Positions 50,693 through 59,801 are shown, counted from the stretch's first letter. The stretch: DNA of 64,000 nucleotides from Sphingomonas paucimobilis NBRC 13935 (GCF_000739895.2 NZ_BBJS01000050.1:1-64000), one strand, 5' to 3'. The notes: a model not told the origin generated them from the letters alone. Made by a program: numbers and translations.

Positions 50693-50904
50693 TACAGTTC
50701 ATCAACTCTGCTACGAGAGATCGGCAGGAGGCTCCACACGAGCGCACCGATCCACCCGACAAAAGTCCAAGCCAGAAAGATATTCACCAGCAGGATCCAC
50801 AGCATCCGGGGATGCATCCGAGCCGCCGCCACGATCGAGGGCAGGAACCCGATCGGCAACGTGACCAGGAGTATCAGTATGTGGACCAGGCTGAACGATC
50901 CCAT
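50692..50904 (-). CDS. Superinfection-immunity-family small membrane protein
   Basis: A 70-residue protein with two hydrophobic helices and the pattern HPR-x-LWILLVNIFLAWTFVGW ending IGALVWSLL, which fits the Imm_superinfect family named after T4 Imm (blocks DNA entry of later phage). Homologues without phage links are common in bacteria and most have no known role. The ATG overlaps the nuoD stop (TGATG) and its stop overlaps the nuoE ATG (TAATG), so it is translated as part of the nuo operon. Confidence 0.8.
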   Translation of the reverse strand: MGSFSLVHILILLVTLPIGFLPSIVAAARMHPRMLWILLVNIFLAWTFVGWIGALVWSLLPISRSRVDEL

Positions 50905-52139
50905 CAGCGATCGCACTCCCCAAAAACGATGTCCATCGCGCCCAGGATCGCGGTCGTGTCGGCCAGCATGTGGCCCTTGGACATGAATTCCATGGCCTGC
51001 AGATGGCTGAACGCGGTCGGGCGGATCTTGCAGCGATAGGGTTTGTTCGATCCGTCGGAGACGAGATACACGCCGAATTCGCCCTTGGGGCTTTCGGTCG
51101 CGACATACACCTCACCGGCGGGGACGTGATACCCTTCGGTATAGAGCTTGAAGTGGTGGATCAGCGCTTCCATCGAGCGCTTCATCTCGGCGCGCTTGGG
51201 CGGCGTGACCTTGCGATCGGTGGCGAGCACCGGACCTTCGGGCATCTGCGCCAGGCACTGCTTCATGATCCGGGCCGACTGGCGCACTTCCTCGACGCGC
51301 ACCATGAACCGGTCATAGCAGTCGCCGCTGGTGCCCACTGGCACGTCGAAATCCACCTTGTCATAGGCGTCATAGGGCTGCGACTTGCGCAGGTCCCACG
51401 GAATGCCCGAGCCGCGGATCATCGGGCCCGAGAAGCCCCACTTGATCGCATCCTCGCGGTTGACCACCGCGATATCGACGTTGCGCTGCTTGAAGATGCG
51501 GTTGTTCGACACCAGGCCGATCGCATCCTCGAATAGCTGCGGCAGACGCGTATCGAGCCAGTCGGCGATATCGGTCAGCAGCTTGAGCGGCACGTCCTGG
51601 TGGACGCCGCCGACACGGAAATAATTCGCATGCATGCGCGCGCCCGAAGCCCGCTCATAGAAGTTCATGCAGTCTTCGCGGATTTCGAACATCCACAGGT
51701 TCGGCGTCATCGCGCCGACGTCCATCACATGACTGCCCAGATTGAGCATGTGGTTCGAAATACGCGTCAGCTCGGCGAAGAACGTCCGCAGATATTGCGC
51801 GCGCAGCGGCACTTCGAGGTCGAGCAGCTTCTCGACCGCGAGCACATAGCTATGCTCCATGCACATCGGCGAGCAATAGTCGAGGCGATCGAAGTAGGGC
51901 AGCGCCTGCGCATAGGTCTTGTATTCGATCAGCTTCTCGGTGCCGCGATGCAGCAGGCCGACATGCGGATCGACGCGTTCGACGATTTCGCCGTCCAGCT
52001 CCATGACGAGGCGAAGCACGCCGTGCGCCGCCGGATGCTGCGGGCCGAAGTTGATCGTATAGTTCTGGATCGACACGTCACCCGTGGTCGGGTCGGCATC
52101 GTCCGTCTTGTGGAGCAGTTCGTCGACGTAGTCGCTCAC
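50904..52139 (-). CDS. nuoD: NADH-quinone oxidoreductase subunit D (GTG start)
   Basis: Quinone-site peripheral subunit, 411 residues, with [14 protein letters not shown] near the beginning and the conserved C-terminal DIVFGECDR. The start is GTG at 52139, overlapping the nuoC stop (GTGA). Separate from NuoC, not fused. Confidence 0.97.
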   Translation of the reverse strand: MSDYVDELLHKTDDADPTTGDVSIQNYTINFGPQHPAAHGVLRLVMELDGEIVERVDPHVGLLHRGTEKLIEYKTYAQALPYFDRLDYCSPMCMEHSYVLAVEKLLDLEVPLRAQYLRTFFAELTRISNHMLNLGSHVMDVGAMTPNLWMFEIREDCMNFYERASGARMHANYFRVGGVHQDVPLKLLTDIADWLDTRLPQLFEDAIGLVSNNRIFKQRNVDIAVVNREDAIKWGFSGPMIRGSGIPWDLRKSQPYDAYDKVDFDVPVGTSGDCYDRFMVRVEEVRQSARIMKQCLAQMPEGPVLATDRKVTPPKRAEMKRSMEALIHHFKLYTEGYHVPAGEVYVATESPKGEFGVYLVSDGSNKPYRCKIRPTAFSHLQAMEFMSKGHMLADTTAILGAMDIVFGECDR

Positions 52140-52972
52140 TGATTCTGTCCTCCGCCCTTGCTCGGCACGACGTCCGGATCGTTGGGCTTGCCCTCGGCCT
52201 TGTTGCCCGGATGCGGTTCGCCCGCGCCCGTCTGCTTGGAGCTTTCGGTGGTCTTGGTCTCGGGCGCGTTGGCGGCGGCCGTCTTGTCGGGCGCCGCATC
52301 GGCCTTCTTCACCGCATCCGCACTCGCCGGAGTCTGCGCACCCTTGCCCTGCGGCTGCGCGCCCTTCTCGTCGCCCGGCAGGACGTACTCGGCGCCTTCC
52401 CACGGGCTCTGGAAGTCGAAATTGCGGAAGTCCTGCGCCAGCTTCACCGGCTCATAGACGACCCGCTTTTCCTCTTCCGAATAACGCAGCTCGGTATAGC
52501 CGGTCAGCGGGAAGTCCTTGCGCAGCGGATGGCCGCGAAAGCCATAGTCGGTCAGGATGCGACGCAGGTCGCTATTGCCCGAGAACAGGACGCCGTACAG
52601 GTCATAGACCTCGCGCTCCAGCCAGCCCGCGACGGGCCACAGCCCGGTCACCGACGGCACCGGCTTGTCCTCGTCGGTGCAGACATGGACATGCAGGCGG
52701 TGGTTGCGGGTCAGCGAGAGGAGGCAATAGACCACCTCGAAACGCTCGTCGCGTTCGGGATAGTCGACGCCCGCGATTTCCATGAGCTGCTGATATTCCA
52801 GCCCCTTGGTATCACGCAGCGCAATCATCGCAGGAACCAGGTTCACCCGGTCGACGACCAGCGCGACCTCGCCGACATGCTCGCGCGCGTCGACCAGCCA
52901 GGGGCCGAGCGCGGCGCGAGCCGCATCGATCACGCCGTCGTTCGCGGCGAAACGGGGAGCAGGCGCCCTCAC
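52136..52972 (-). CDS. nuoC: NADH-quinone oxidoreductase subunit C with long C-terminal tail (GTG start)
   Basis: Peripheral complex I subunit; 278 residues. The core (~1-200) has the family motif [10 protein letters not shown] and [19 protein letters not shown]. The last ~75 residues are low-complexity, rich in Ala, Lys, Pro, Gly and Gln, and go beyond the usual ~200-residue core. Start is GTG at 52972, overlapping the nuoB stop (GTGA). Confidence 0.94.
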   Translation of the reverse strand: MRAPAPRFAANDGVIDAARAALGPWLVDAREHVGEVALVVDRVNLVPAMIALRDTKGLEYQQLMEIAGVDYPERDERFEVVYCLLSLTRNHRLHVHVCTDEDKPVPSVTGLWPVAGWLEREVYDLYGVLFSGNSDLRRILTDYGFRGHPLRKDFPLTGYTELRYSEEEKRVVYEPVKLAQDFRNFDFQSPWEGAEYVLPGDEKGAQPQGKGAQTPASADAVKKADAAPDKTAAANAPETKTTESSKQTGAGEPHPGNKAEGKPNDPDVVPSKGGGQNQ

Positions 52973-53553
52973 CGTTCGATGCTCCCGGCGCGACGGATCT
53001 TCCGCTGCAACTGCATCACGCCGTACAGCAGCGCCTCGGCGGTCGGCGGACAGCCTGGGACATAGATGTCCACCGGCACGATCCGATCACAGCCGCGCAC
53101 CACCGAATAGCTATAATGGTAATAGCCGCCACCATTGGCGCAGCTGCCCATCGAGATGACGTATTTCGGGTTCGACATCTGATCGTACACGCGACGCAGA
53201 GCCGGGGCCATCTTGTTGCACAGCGTACCCGCGACGATCATCACGTCCGACTGGCGCGGCGACGCACGCGGCGCAGCGCCGAAGCGCTCCATGTCATAGC
53301 GCGGCATGTTGACGTGGATCATCTCCACCGCGCAGCACGCCAGACCAAAGGTCATCCACCAGAGCGAGCCGGTGCGCGCCCACTGGAAAAGCTCCTCGGT
53401 CGAGGTGACGAGGAAGCCCTTGTCGGTCAGCTCGCCGTTCAGCCCATCGAAAAAGCCCTGATCGGGCTGAATGACGGCCTGGCCATCATGGACGGCTCCG
53501 CCATGGGCCTGCGGCTTGAACTCAACCGGACCGGAGTGAAGATTTACTCCCAA
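52969..53553 (-). CDS. nuoB: NADH-quinone oxidoreductase subunit B (TTG start)
   Basis: Carries the terminal [4Fe-4S] cluster N2; 194 residues with [24 protein letters not shown] and VPGCPP. No ATG lies before the conserved core. TTG at 53553 inside the nuoA 3' end gives an N terminus beginning MGVNL as in other sphingomonads, with GGGAG seven bases upstream. Confidence 0.95.
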   Translation of the reverse strand: MGVNLHSGPVEFKPQAHGGAVHDGQAVIQPDQGFFDGLNGELTDKGFLVTSTEELFQWARTGSLWWMTFGLACCAVEMIHVNMPRYDMERFGAAPRASPRQSDVMIVAGTLCNKMAPALRRVYDQMSNPKYVISMGSCANGGGYYHYSYSVVRGCDRIVPVDIYVPGCPPTAEALLYGVMQLQRKIRRAGSIER

Positions 53554-53918
53554 TCCAACGCTCCCTTCTTCCACGCATAGACGAGACCCAGCGCGAGCTC
53601 GCCGATGAAGATCATCATCGAAATCCAGGCGACCCAGCCAATGCTGAACACACTGACCGCCCAGGGGTACAGAAATGCCGCTTCCAGATCGAAGATGATG
53701 AACAGGATCGCGACGAGGTAGAAACGCACGTCGAACTGGCTGCGCGGGTCTTCGAACGCGGGGAAGCCGCATTCATATTCGGACAGCTTCTGCTCGTTGG
53801 GCTGGTGCGCACCGGTCAGGCGCGCGACGAGCATCGGCAGAAACACGAAGGCCGTCGACAGTGCCAGGGCAACGCCCAGGAACAGGAGGATCGGCAGATA
53901 TTGCGACAGATCGACCAA
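53544..53918 (-). CDS. nuoA: NADH-quinone oxidoreductase subunit A (TTG start)
   Basis: Three-helix membrane subunit, 124 residues, with EYECGF (conserved Cys loop) and [11 protein letters not shown]. The only start at the conserved beginning is TTG at 53918; GCGAGAG lies upstream as a weak Shine-Dalgarno sequence. First gene of the nuo run; the operon promoter should lie in 53919-54115. Confidence 0.95.
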   Translation of the reverse strand: MVDLSQYLPILLFLGVALALSTAFVFLPMLVARLTGAHQPNEQKLSEYECGFPAFEDPRSQFDVRFYLVAILFIIFDLEAAFLYPWAVSVFSIGWVAWISMMIFIGELALGLVYAWKKGALDWE

Positions 53919-54068
53919 GTTTTTCTCTCGCAGATGCGGAACTGGATGCGGATGGCTTTAGGCCGATGGGTCGGCTGGAGCAAGCCAGCGGAGCTATGAG
54001 AATGAATCGCAAATGAACCGCGCCATTCATCCTATCCGACAGGATTTCAGATGGTATCTGAGGGGCTT

Positions 54069-54097
54069 GAGCGCAATGGCGATCCGCCATCGCGCTC
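54069..54097. other. Hairpin in the nuoA-suhB gap
   Basis: GAGCGC-A-ATGGCG-ATC-CGCCAT-C-GCGCTC forms a 12-pair stem with one mismatch. It lies just after suhB on its strand, but no T-run follows it; the run of six T precedes the stem. It may be a processing or Rho-related element upstream of the nuo promoter. Confidence 0.5.
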
Positions 54098-54115
54098 GAA
54101 ATCCCTCAAAAAACC

Positions 54116-54928
54116 TTAACGGAGCGCGTTCGCCAGCAGCTTGTGCAGCTTGGAATGCAGGCCCTCATTGGCGGCCAGATACTCGCCGCGGTCGAGCGAC
54201 TTGTCGCTGCCCCGGAAATCGCTGACGAAACCACCGGCTTCTCGCACCAGCAGCATGCCGGCCGCCGCGTCCCAGGGCTTCAGCCCCGACTCCCAGAAGC
54301 CATCATACCGGCCCGCCGCCACCCAGGCGAGATCGAGCGCGGCCGAACCGAAGCGGCGGATACCGGCGACCTGCGGCGCGATCGCACCGAAAATGCGGCT
54401 CCACTGAACGAAATCGCCATGACCCAAAAAAGGAATGCCGGTCGCAATCAGCGCCTCGGAAAGATCGCGGCGCGACGACACGCGCAGGCGGCCGTCCTGC
54501 AACCACGCGCCCCGGCCCTTCTCGGCCCAGAAGCTCTCATCGGTCAGCGGCTGATAGATCAGGCCCGTCGTCACCTCACGCTTGCCGTTCGCCAGCGGCT
54601 CCTCGACCGCGATCGAGATGGCGAAGTGCGGGATGCCGTGCAGGAAGTTCGAGGTGCCGTCGAGCGGGTCGATGATGAAACGCGGCTTGGACGGATCGCC
54701 CTTGATCTCGCCACCCTCCTCCATGAGGAAATTCCAGTCGGGACGCGCCTTCTTCAGTTCCTCGAAGACGGTCTCTTCGGCGCGCTTGTCGGCCATCGAC
54801 ACGAAGTCGGCGGGCCCCTTGCGGCTGACCTGGAGGTGCTGAACCTCGTTGAAGTCGCGGCGGAGACGCGGGGCGGCCTTGCGCGCGGCGCGTTCCATGA
54901 TGGTGAGAAGCCCGGAGTGCGAGGCCAT
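54116..54928 (-). CDS. suhB: Inositol monophosphatase family protein
   Basis: A 270-residue Mg-dependent phosphatase of the inositol monophosphatase/SuhB family. The metal-site motif DPLDGTSNF (~residues 88-96), EEGG and WDAAAG are present. SuhB can also act in ribosomal RNA antitermination. Monocistronic or read from the efp side; the efp terminator lies upstream at 54978. Confidence 0.93.
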   Translation of the reverse strand: MASHSGLLTIMERAARKAAPRLRRDFNEVQHLQVSRKGPADFVSMADKRAEETVFEELKKARPDWNFLMEEGGEIKGDPSKPRFIIDPLDGTSNFLHGIPHFAISIAVEEPLANGKREVTTGLIYQPLTDESFWAEKGRGAWLQDGRLRVSSRRDLSEALIATGIPFLGHGDFVQWSRIFGAIAPQVAGIRRFGSAALDLAWVAAGRYDGFWESGLKPWDAAAGMLLVREAGGFVSDFRGSDKSLDRGEYLAANEGLHSKLHKLLANALR

Positions 54929-54973
54929 GATCGTCCTTTCGGTCGCGCCTCTGCATCTCGGGCGCTGGAAGTG

Positions 54974-54999
54974 AAAAGGCCCGCCGCGAACGACGGGCC
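54974..54999 (-). terminator. Intrinsic terminator after efp
   Basis: On the minus strand a GC-rich stem (GGCCCG...CGGGCC, 54978-54999) with a TTCG-type loop is followed by TTTT (54977-54974). It separates efp from suhB. Confidence 0.75.
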
Positions 55000-55055
55000 G
55001 GGACGGCGGATGACGGTGTCGCGCTTAAATCGCGCCGGTCATCCGCCGATACCGA

Positions 55056-55619
55056 TTAGTCCGCGCGGCGGACGTAGGTCTGTTCGTACACATCGACCAC
55101 GATGCGCGTGCCGCTGGCGATGTGCGGCGGCACCATCACGCGGACGCCATTGTCGAGGATGGCGGGCTTGTACGAGGACGAGGCGGTCTGCCCCTTCACC
55201 ACGGCGTCGGCCTCGACGATCGTCGCTTCGATCTGGTCGGGAAGCTGGACCGAGATCGGCTTTTCCTCGTGCAGTTCCATCACGACGTCCATGCCGTCCT
55301 GCAGGAACGCGGCGGCATCGCCCAGCAGGTCGCGCGGCAGCGTGATCTGCTCGTAACTTTCCTTGTCCATGAAGGTCAGGTCGTCACCCTCGGCGAACAG
55401 GAACTGGAAGTCCTTGGTATCCAGGCGAACGCGCTCGACCGTCTCGGCGGAGCGGAAGCGGACGTTCGTCTTGCGGCCGTCGATGAGGTTCTTCATCTCG
55501 ACCTGCATATACGCACCGCCCTTGCCGGGCTGGGTGTGCTGAATCTTCACGGCGCGCCAGATGCCGCCTTCATACTCGATGATGTTGCCGGGACGAATGT
55601 CCACGCCGCTGATCTTCAT
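55056..55619 (-). CDS. efp: Elongation factor P
   Basis: Relieves ribosome stalling at polyproline stretches. 187 residues in three beta-barrel domains, with the modifiable lysine in PGKGGA (Lys33) that is a target for beta-lysylation by EpmA-type enzymes where present. Start at 55619 gives the normal N terminus. Confidence 0.97.
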   Translation of the reverse strand: MKISGVDIRPGNIIEYEGGIWRAVKIQHTQPGKGGAYMQVEMKNLIDGRKTNVRFRSAETVERVRLDTKDFQFLFAEGDDLTFMDKESYEQITLPRDLLGDAAAFLQDGMDVVMELHEEKPISVQLPDQIEATIVEADAVVKGQTASSSYKPAILDNGVRVMVPPHIASGTRIVVDVYEQTYVRRAD

Positions 55620-55691
55620 GGGTCTTCAACCTGCTGGAAAGAGCGAAGGATGCCGGGGCATGAAGCGGCCCGGCGGTCCGTGTCGGCCGCT

Positions 55692-56303
55692 TTAGCTCGA
55701 AGCGGTCTTTCCGGCAAGCAGCGGATAGGGATCGACCGGCTCGCCCTGCCACCAGCGGTCGCCGGCGCGCATCCAACTGACCGCGAAATGCAGATGCGTG
55801 TTGCCCGCTCCCGCATTGCCCGTATCGCCGACATAGCCGACCACCTGCCCCTGCCGCACGCGCTGCCCCTCGGTCAGGCCAGGCGCATAGCCTTTCAAGT
55901 GCGCATAATAGAGGCTCCAGCGGCGATCAAAAGACCGGATATAGATGGTATGCCCGCCGCGATCGCTGTCGAACAACTTCTCGACCGTGCCGGGGAGCGC
56001 CGCAACGACCGGCGTGCCCGAGGGCGCGATGAGGTCGATGCCCTGATGTTTGCGCTGGCCGCCCTCGCGCGGATCGCCCCAGTCATGGTGGAGCGATGCC
56101 GCGGGATAGTTGGCGATCGGCATGGCCAGGGCGGCCGAGCTTCCCGCAGCCGCTTGCACGGTCGGCGCGGCGACATCGGGCACGACGACCTCGCCGGGCC
56201 CAAAGGATAGCATCGATAGAAAGCCGCCGACCGCGACCACGATCAGCCCCAGCATGACCCAGCCGAAACGCGATAGCGGGCCCGTTCCCCGCTTGCGCGT
56301 CAT
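55692..56303 (-). CDS. M23 family metallopeptidase
   Basis: A 203-residue membrane-anchored periplasmic LytM/M23 endopeptidase-like protein. Residues ~14-34 form an N-terminal membrane anchor. The zinc-site motifs HQGIDLIAP and THLHF are present, so it is probably active on peptidoglycan cross-links. Overlaps the preceding small gene by ATGA. Confidence 0.9.
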   Translation of the reverse strand: MTRKRGTGPLSRFGWVMLGLIVVAVGGFLSMLSFGPGEVVVPDVAAPTVQAAAGSSAALAMPIANYPAASLHHDWGDPREGGQRKHQGIDLIAPSGTPVVAALPGTVEKLFDSDRGGHTIYIRSFDRRWSLYYAHLKGYAPGLTEGQRVRQGQVVGYVGDTGNAGAGNTHLHFAVSWMRAGDRWWQGEPVDPYPLLAGKTASS

Positions 56304-56518
56304 TCCGGCGTCACCAGCAGATTGCCGATCCTGGCATCCCTTGCTTGCGGCGCCGAACGATCGATAGGCTTAGCCCCGTCCATGCCGCGCGCCGCAGGTC
56401 GCGACAGCGCATAACGCGTATCCGGTGCACCCTGCGCCGGGGCCGGCGAAGGATGCGTGGCCACCGCCACCAGCGCCAAAGCGATGCCGCCACCCATGGC
56501 CATCGCCAATTTGTTCAT
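56300..56518 (-). CDS. Small exported hypothetical protein
   Basis: A 72-residue protein with a signal peptide (1-~29, ending PAQG) and a short polar tail containing several Arg and Pro. AAGGAG lies six bases before the ATG at 56518, favouring it over an upstream start at 56545. Coupled to the M23 peptidase by ATGA and perhaps a partner of it. Family not recognised. Confidence 0.72.
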   Translation of the reverse strand: MNKLAMAMGGGIALALVAVATHPSPAPAQGAPDTRYALSRPAARGMDGAKPIDRSAPQARDARIGNLLVTPE

Positions 56519-56738
56519 GCGCCGCTCCTTCCCGCCTTTTGCCACCTTGGTAGATCAACGCAGGCGAAAGGCGCTTGTTTCCGGAGCGCAACGGATTGCC
56601 CTTTATGCGACACCCCGGCGACCCCGTTATGACGTGGAGGCGGATGTGGTTTGGCGGACGGGGGAAGCGCATCTCGTCCTGCCCGCTTTTCCTCCAACGC
56701 GATCGACGAGCAGACCGGAAGCGGTAGGGCACCTGGGG

Positions 56739-56756
56739 CCCCGGCTTTCGCTGGGG
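56739..56756. repeat. Small palindrome, family C
   Basis: CCCCGGC-TTTC-GCTGGGG stem-loop just after the thiE stop, related to the hairpin at 16851. The gap 56519-56770 otherwise shows nothing I can name beyond promoter space for the small exported protein. Confidence 0.5.
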
Positions 56757-56770
56757 TCGTGCAGGCTGAA

Positions 56771-57457
56771 TCAGACCTTCAAAACCTCAGCAAACGCCTT
56801 CACCGCCGCGGCTTCGTCGCCATTCCACACCGCGCCGGACGCGGCCAGGAAGTCCGCCCCGGCCTTCACCAACGGTGCCGCATTGGCCGGGGTGATCCCG
56901 CCGATCGCCACGCAGGGGAGCTCGAACAAGGTCGACCACCAGGACAGAACCACCGGCTCGGCCCGGTGCTTCGTTTCCTTGGTCGTGGTCGGATAAAAGG
57001 CGCCGAACGCGACATAGTCGGCCCCCGCCTCCCCCGCTTCCATCGCCAGATGGCGGCTGTCGTGACAGGTCACACCGATCTGCACCGATGGCCCCAGCAC
57101 ATCGCGCGCTTCCCGCGCATCGCCGTCCTCTTGCCCCAGATGCACGCCATCCGCACCCAGTCGCTTGGCCAGGCTGATGCTGTCGTTGACGATGAAGGCT
57201 ACCTCACGATCGGCACAGATGCGCTGGAGCGGCTCTGCCAGCTTGGCGGCCGCATGCTGATCCATGTCCTTCACGCGGAACTGAAAGGCCGCGACGGGCC
57301 CGGCATCGAGCGCGCGCGCCAGCCGGTCGGGAAAGTCTCCGCCTACTTCGAGCGGCGAGATCAGGTAAAGCTGGCAGGGCGGACGTCGCATATCGCGGAC
57401 AAAGGCATCGGCGAATTGCGGATCGAGGGGGCCCAGGGGATCGTCATCAAGCGTCAT
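56771..57457 (-). CDS. thiE: Thiamine phosphate synthase
   Basis: Joins the pyrimidine and thiazole moieties to thiamine phosphate. 228 residues, TIM barrel, with FQFRVKD, NDSISLAKRLGADGVHLGQED and GGITPANA. A start at 57493 (GTG) is possible but the ATG at 57457 is closer to the family N terminus. No TPP riboswitch precedes it. It is separated from fba by a long hairpin. Confidence 0.9.
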   Translation of the reverse strand: MTLDDDPLGPLDPQFADAFVRDMRRPPCQLYLISPLEVGGDFPDRLARALDAGPVAAFQFRVKDMDQHAAAKLAEPLQRICADREVAFIVNDSISLAKRLGADGVHLGQEDGDAREARDVLGPSVQIGVTCHDSRHLAMEAGEAGADYVAFGAFYPTTTKETKHRAEPVVLSWWSTLFELPCVAIGGITPANAAPLVKAGADFLAASGAVWNGDEAAAVKAFAEVLKV

Positions 57458-57514
57458 GCCGCTTTCCCTAGCGCCTGACGCGTCGCCCGTCACCTATGCC
57501 GGGCGGATGTAGAA

Positions 57515-57546
57515 TGGGCGTCCCGGTTCCCCAACCGGAACGCCCA
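57515..57546 (-). terminator. Long hairpin after the aldolase gene
   Basis: TGGGCGT/ACGCCCA and CCGGTT/AACCGG form a 13-pair stem with one mismatch and a CCCC loop, 13 bases beyond the aldolase stop. There is no T-run, so termination would be factor-dependent or the stem protects the 3' end. Confidence 0.6.
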
Positions 57547-57559
57547 CACCCACAAGAAC

Positions 57560-58468
57560 TTATTCTTCGTTCTTGTAGATCGCGATCAGCTTATCGAGCA
57601 TCGCCAGCGCCTCGTCGCGCGGACGCTGGAATGTGTTGCGGCCGATGATCGAGCCATTGCCGCCACCGTCGCGAATGTCGCGCGCATCCTGATAGACGGC
57701 GTCCGCCCCCTTGGCCGCGCCGCCCGAGAAGACGACGATGCGACGGCCCGCGAAGCTCGACTGGACGACATGGCGCACCCGGTCGGCCTGGTTGGACCAG
57801 TCGGTGCCCTCATAGGCCTTCTTGGCCTCGGCCTGTTCGATATGGTCGGTCGGCAGCTTCACCTTGATGATGTGGGCGCCGAGCAGCGCCGCCATGTGCG
57901 CGGCATAGGCGCCGACGTCGAGCGCCAGTTCGCCGTCCTTGGTCAGCTTGCCGCCGCGCGGATAGCTCCAGATGACGGTGGCGAGCCCCGCCTCGCGCGC
58001 TTCGGCCGACAGGATCGCGATCTGGTCCATCGCGTCGAAAATGCCGTCCGAGCCCGGATAGATGGTGAAGCCGATCGCCGCGCAGCCCAGCCGCACTGCG
58101 TCCTGCACGCTGCCGGTCACCGCCTGGGTGATCGAGGTGCCCCAGCTGTTCGAGCTGTTGATCTTCAAAATGGTCGGGATCTGGCCCGCGAAGGTGTCCG
58201 CGCCCGCCTCCAGCATGCCCAGCGGCGCGGCATAGGCCGAGAGCCCGGCATCAATGGCGAGCTGGAAATGGTAATGCGGGTCATAGGCCGGCGGGTTGAC
58301 CGCGAAGCTGCGCGCCGGGCCGTGCTCGAACCCCTGATCGACCGGCAGGATGATCAGCTTGCCGGTGCCGCCCAGCCGCCCCTGCATCAGGATGCGCGCC
58401 AGATTGGCCTTCACGGCCGCCGGCGTTCCTTCATATTTGTCGAGAATGGCTTTCACGGTCGGGGTCAT
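57560..58468 (-). CDS. fba: Class I fructose-bisphosphate aldolase (DhnA type)
   Basis: Cleaves fructose 1,6-bisphosphate to the two trioses. 302 residues of the archaeal/DhnA-type class I family with DQGFEHGP near the beginning, the Schiff-base region IIKVKLPTD and IIGRNTFQRP near the end. Fits the glycolytic set tpiA, gap and pgk in the window. Confidence 0.92.
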   Translation of the reverse strand: MTPTVKAILDKYEGTPAAVKANLARILMQGRLGGTGKLIILPVDQGFEHGPARSFAVNPPAYDPHYHFQLAIDAGLSAYAAPLGMLEAGADTFAGQIPTILKINSSNSWGTSITQAVTGSVQDAVRLGCAAIGFTIYPGSDGIFDAMDQIAILSAEAREAGLATVIWSYPRGGKLTKDGELALDVGAYAAHMAALLGAHIIKVKLPTDHIEQAEAKKAYEGTDWSNQADRVRHVVQSSFAGRRIVVFSGGAAKGADAVYQDARDIRDGGGNGSIIGRNTFQRPRDEALAMLDKLIAIYKNEE

Positions 58469-58507
58469 GAATTCTCTCCGGATTGGATATGGGGTTCGAA
58501 ACGGCGG

Positions 58508-58834
58508 TCAGAGCATCAGCCAGCGGCGAAGCGCCTGATCGACCTGCTCCATGCGGGTGGGGGAAGCATGGCCCAGGATCTTGACGATGCTGTTGCGGGG
58601 AATGGACAGAATCTTGTCGACCTGCACCTCGCACTCGACGGTCAGGCCGGTATGCTCGCGCGGGGAAAAGGCGACGCGGAACAACGCCTCGCCGCCCACG
58701 ACCGAGGTCATCGGGCAGACGGTGATGGTGTTGTGCGTCTCGTTGTAGAGGTCCGACTGAACAACCAGGAAGGGACGGTGATCGTTCCCCTCGCCGGTCG
58801 TCGCCAGGACGATGGCGGCGTGCGAAATCTTCAC
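58508..58834 (-). CDS. MazF/PemK-type toxin (GTG start)
   Basis: A 108-residue protein of the PemK/MazF ribonuclease-toxin fold, with NDHRPFLVVQSD and the C-terminal HASPTRMEQVDQAL. It probably cuts mRNA at specific sites. The start is GTG at 58834 in a GTGA overlap with the antitoxin, so the antitoxin is made first and in coupling. Confidence 0.88.
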   Translation of the reverse strand: MKISHAAIVLATTGEGNDHRPFLVVQSDLYNETHNTITVCPMTSVVGGEALFRVAFSPREHTGLTVECEVQVDKILSIPRNSIVKILGHASPTRMEQVDQALRRWLML

Positions 58835-59061
58835 GCTTCCGCCTCCTTGGCCAGCCTGTTCCAGAACGCGAAATCCTCGGGCGTGTCGCGCTTCGACGCG
58901 CGGGTCGACTGGCGGCGGGCTTCGCGGCGATAGGCCTCGTCGTGCAGATCGACATAGCGGCGCACGGCCTCGCGGGCGATATCACTCTTGCTGCGCCCTT
59001 GTGTGCGCGCGACGGCCGCCAGTCGCTCTTCCAATTCGGTATCGAGGCGGACGCCGAGCAT
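58831..59061 (-). CDS. Ribbon-helix-helix antitoxin
   Basis: A 76-residue protein with a MetJ/CopG-type ribbon-helix-helix N terminus (LGVRLDTELEERLAAVARTQ and GRSKSDIAREAVRRYV) and a charged C-terminal tail suited to bind the toxin. The ATG at 59061 with AAGGA seven bases upstream is preferred over the GTG at 59067. It probably binds its own promoter. Confidence 0.88.
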   Translation of the reverse strand: MLGVRLDTELEERLAAVARTQGRSKSDIAREAVRRYVDLHDEAYRREARRQSTRASKRDTPEDFAFWNRLAKEAEA

Positions 59062-59073
59062 TGCCACTTCCTT

Positions 59074-59090
59074 CGTTTAACGCGTTTAAC
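59074..59090. promoter_or_regulatory. Tandem repeat, likely antitoxin operator
   Basis: CGTTTAAC occurs twice, at 59074 and 59083, nine bases apart, with the palindrome AACGCGTT between. It lies 13 bases before the antitoxin start. Short direct repeats with this spacing suit a ribbon-helix-helix dimer pair. Confidence 0.6.
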
Positions 59091-59178
59091 CTAGCAAGTC
59101 GTACCATTGGGATCAAGCGCTCTTGACCCGCCGATGGGCCGGGGATCATCCTGCATTGGGGCAGATGGGGTTATAGGG

Positions 59179-59697
59179 ATGACGTGGTTTCGTTGGGCGC
59201 TGGCCGCCGCGCTGGCATTGTCGCCTGTCGCATCATCCGTAGCGGCCAAATCCGGGCCGAAGGTCGGTGAGACGGCGCCCGATTTCGATCTGACGCTGAT
59301 CGACGGCACGCATGTTCGGCTGGCCGATCTGCGGGGTCAGGTCGTCGTGCTCAATTTCTGGGCTACGTGGTGCGGGCCGTGTAGGGCCGAGCTGCCGCTG
59401 CTCGACCAATATTACCGCATTCAGGGCAAGCACGGCCTGAAGGTGTTCGCGGTGGTGACGGAGGATTCCCTGCCTCTGTACCAGCTGAAACCGCTGTTCG
59501 CCGCGATGGCCATTCCCTCGGCGCGGAGGATCAAGGGCCCCTATGCAACGCTGGGCGCGGTGCCGACCAACTATATCATCGATCGGGCGGGCCGCGTTCG
59601 CTACGCCCAGGCGGCGGCATTCGATATCGACGATCTCAACCGGCTGCTGGTGCCACTGTTGAAGGAAACCCCGCCGCCAGCGGCGACGGGGTCCTGA
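59179..59697 (+). CDS. TlpA-family thioredoxin-like protein, exported
   Basis: A 172-residue periplasmic thiol-disulphide oxidoreductase. Residues 1-~22 form a signal peptide (SVAA-K); the thioredoxin fold has ATWCGPC as the redox site and a cis-proline near VPTNYIID. Probable role in cytochrome c maturation or periplasmic redox, as for ResA/TlpA. The ATG at 59179 starts the signal peptide. Confidence 0.88.
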   Translation: MTWFRWALAAALALSPVASSVAAKSGPKVGETAPDFDLTLIDGTHVRLADLRGQVVVLNFWATWCGPCRAELPLLDQYYRIQGKHGLKVFAVVTEDSLPLYQLKPLFAAMAIPSARRIKGPYATLGAVPTNYIIDRAGRVRYAQAAAFDIDDLNRLLVPLLKETPPPAATGS

Positions 59698-59703
59698 CCT
59701 TCT

Positions 59704-59801
59704 TTTCCCCCCTGTAAGGAGAGGTGGCAGGCCATAGGCCTGACGGAGGGGTGTCACGGCTTGTGGCCTCGCCCCTCCACCATCTAGAATGGGGAGGATT
59801 G
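59704..59801. repeat. Dispersed intergenic repeat, family A
   Basis: TTTCCCCCCTGTAAGGAGAG-GTGGCAGGCC-ATAGGCCTGA-CGGAGGGGTGTCAC, then CGCCCCTCCACCATCTAGAA-TGGGGAGGATT. Same architecture as 22533 and 1964. Lies between the TlpA-like and pgk stops, which converge. Confidence 0.75.

Noticed and set aside
50692..50904. Prophage remnant because of the superinfection-immunity family name
   Set aside because: No other phage gene is near, and the gene is joined to nuo genes by overlapping codons.
54069..54097. Intrinsic terminator of suhB
   Set aside because: The stem is strong, but the T-run precedes it on the relevant strand rather than following it, so it is listed only as a hairpin.
57458..57559. 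Possible TPP riboswitch before thiE
   Set aside because: The gap holds only a simple hairpin with aldolase-side position; no conserved TPP core sequences such as CTGAGA seen.
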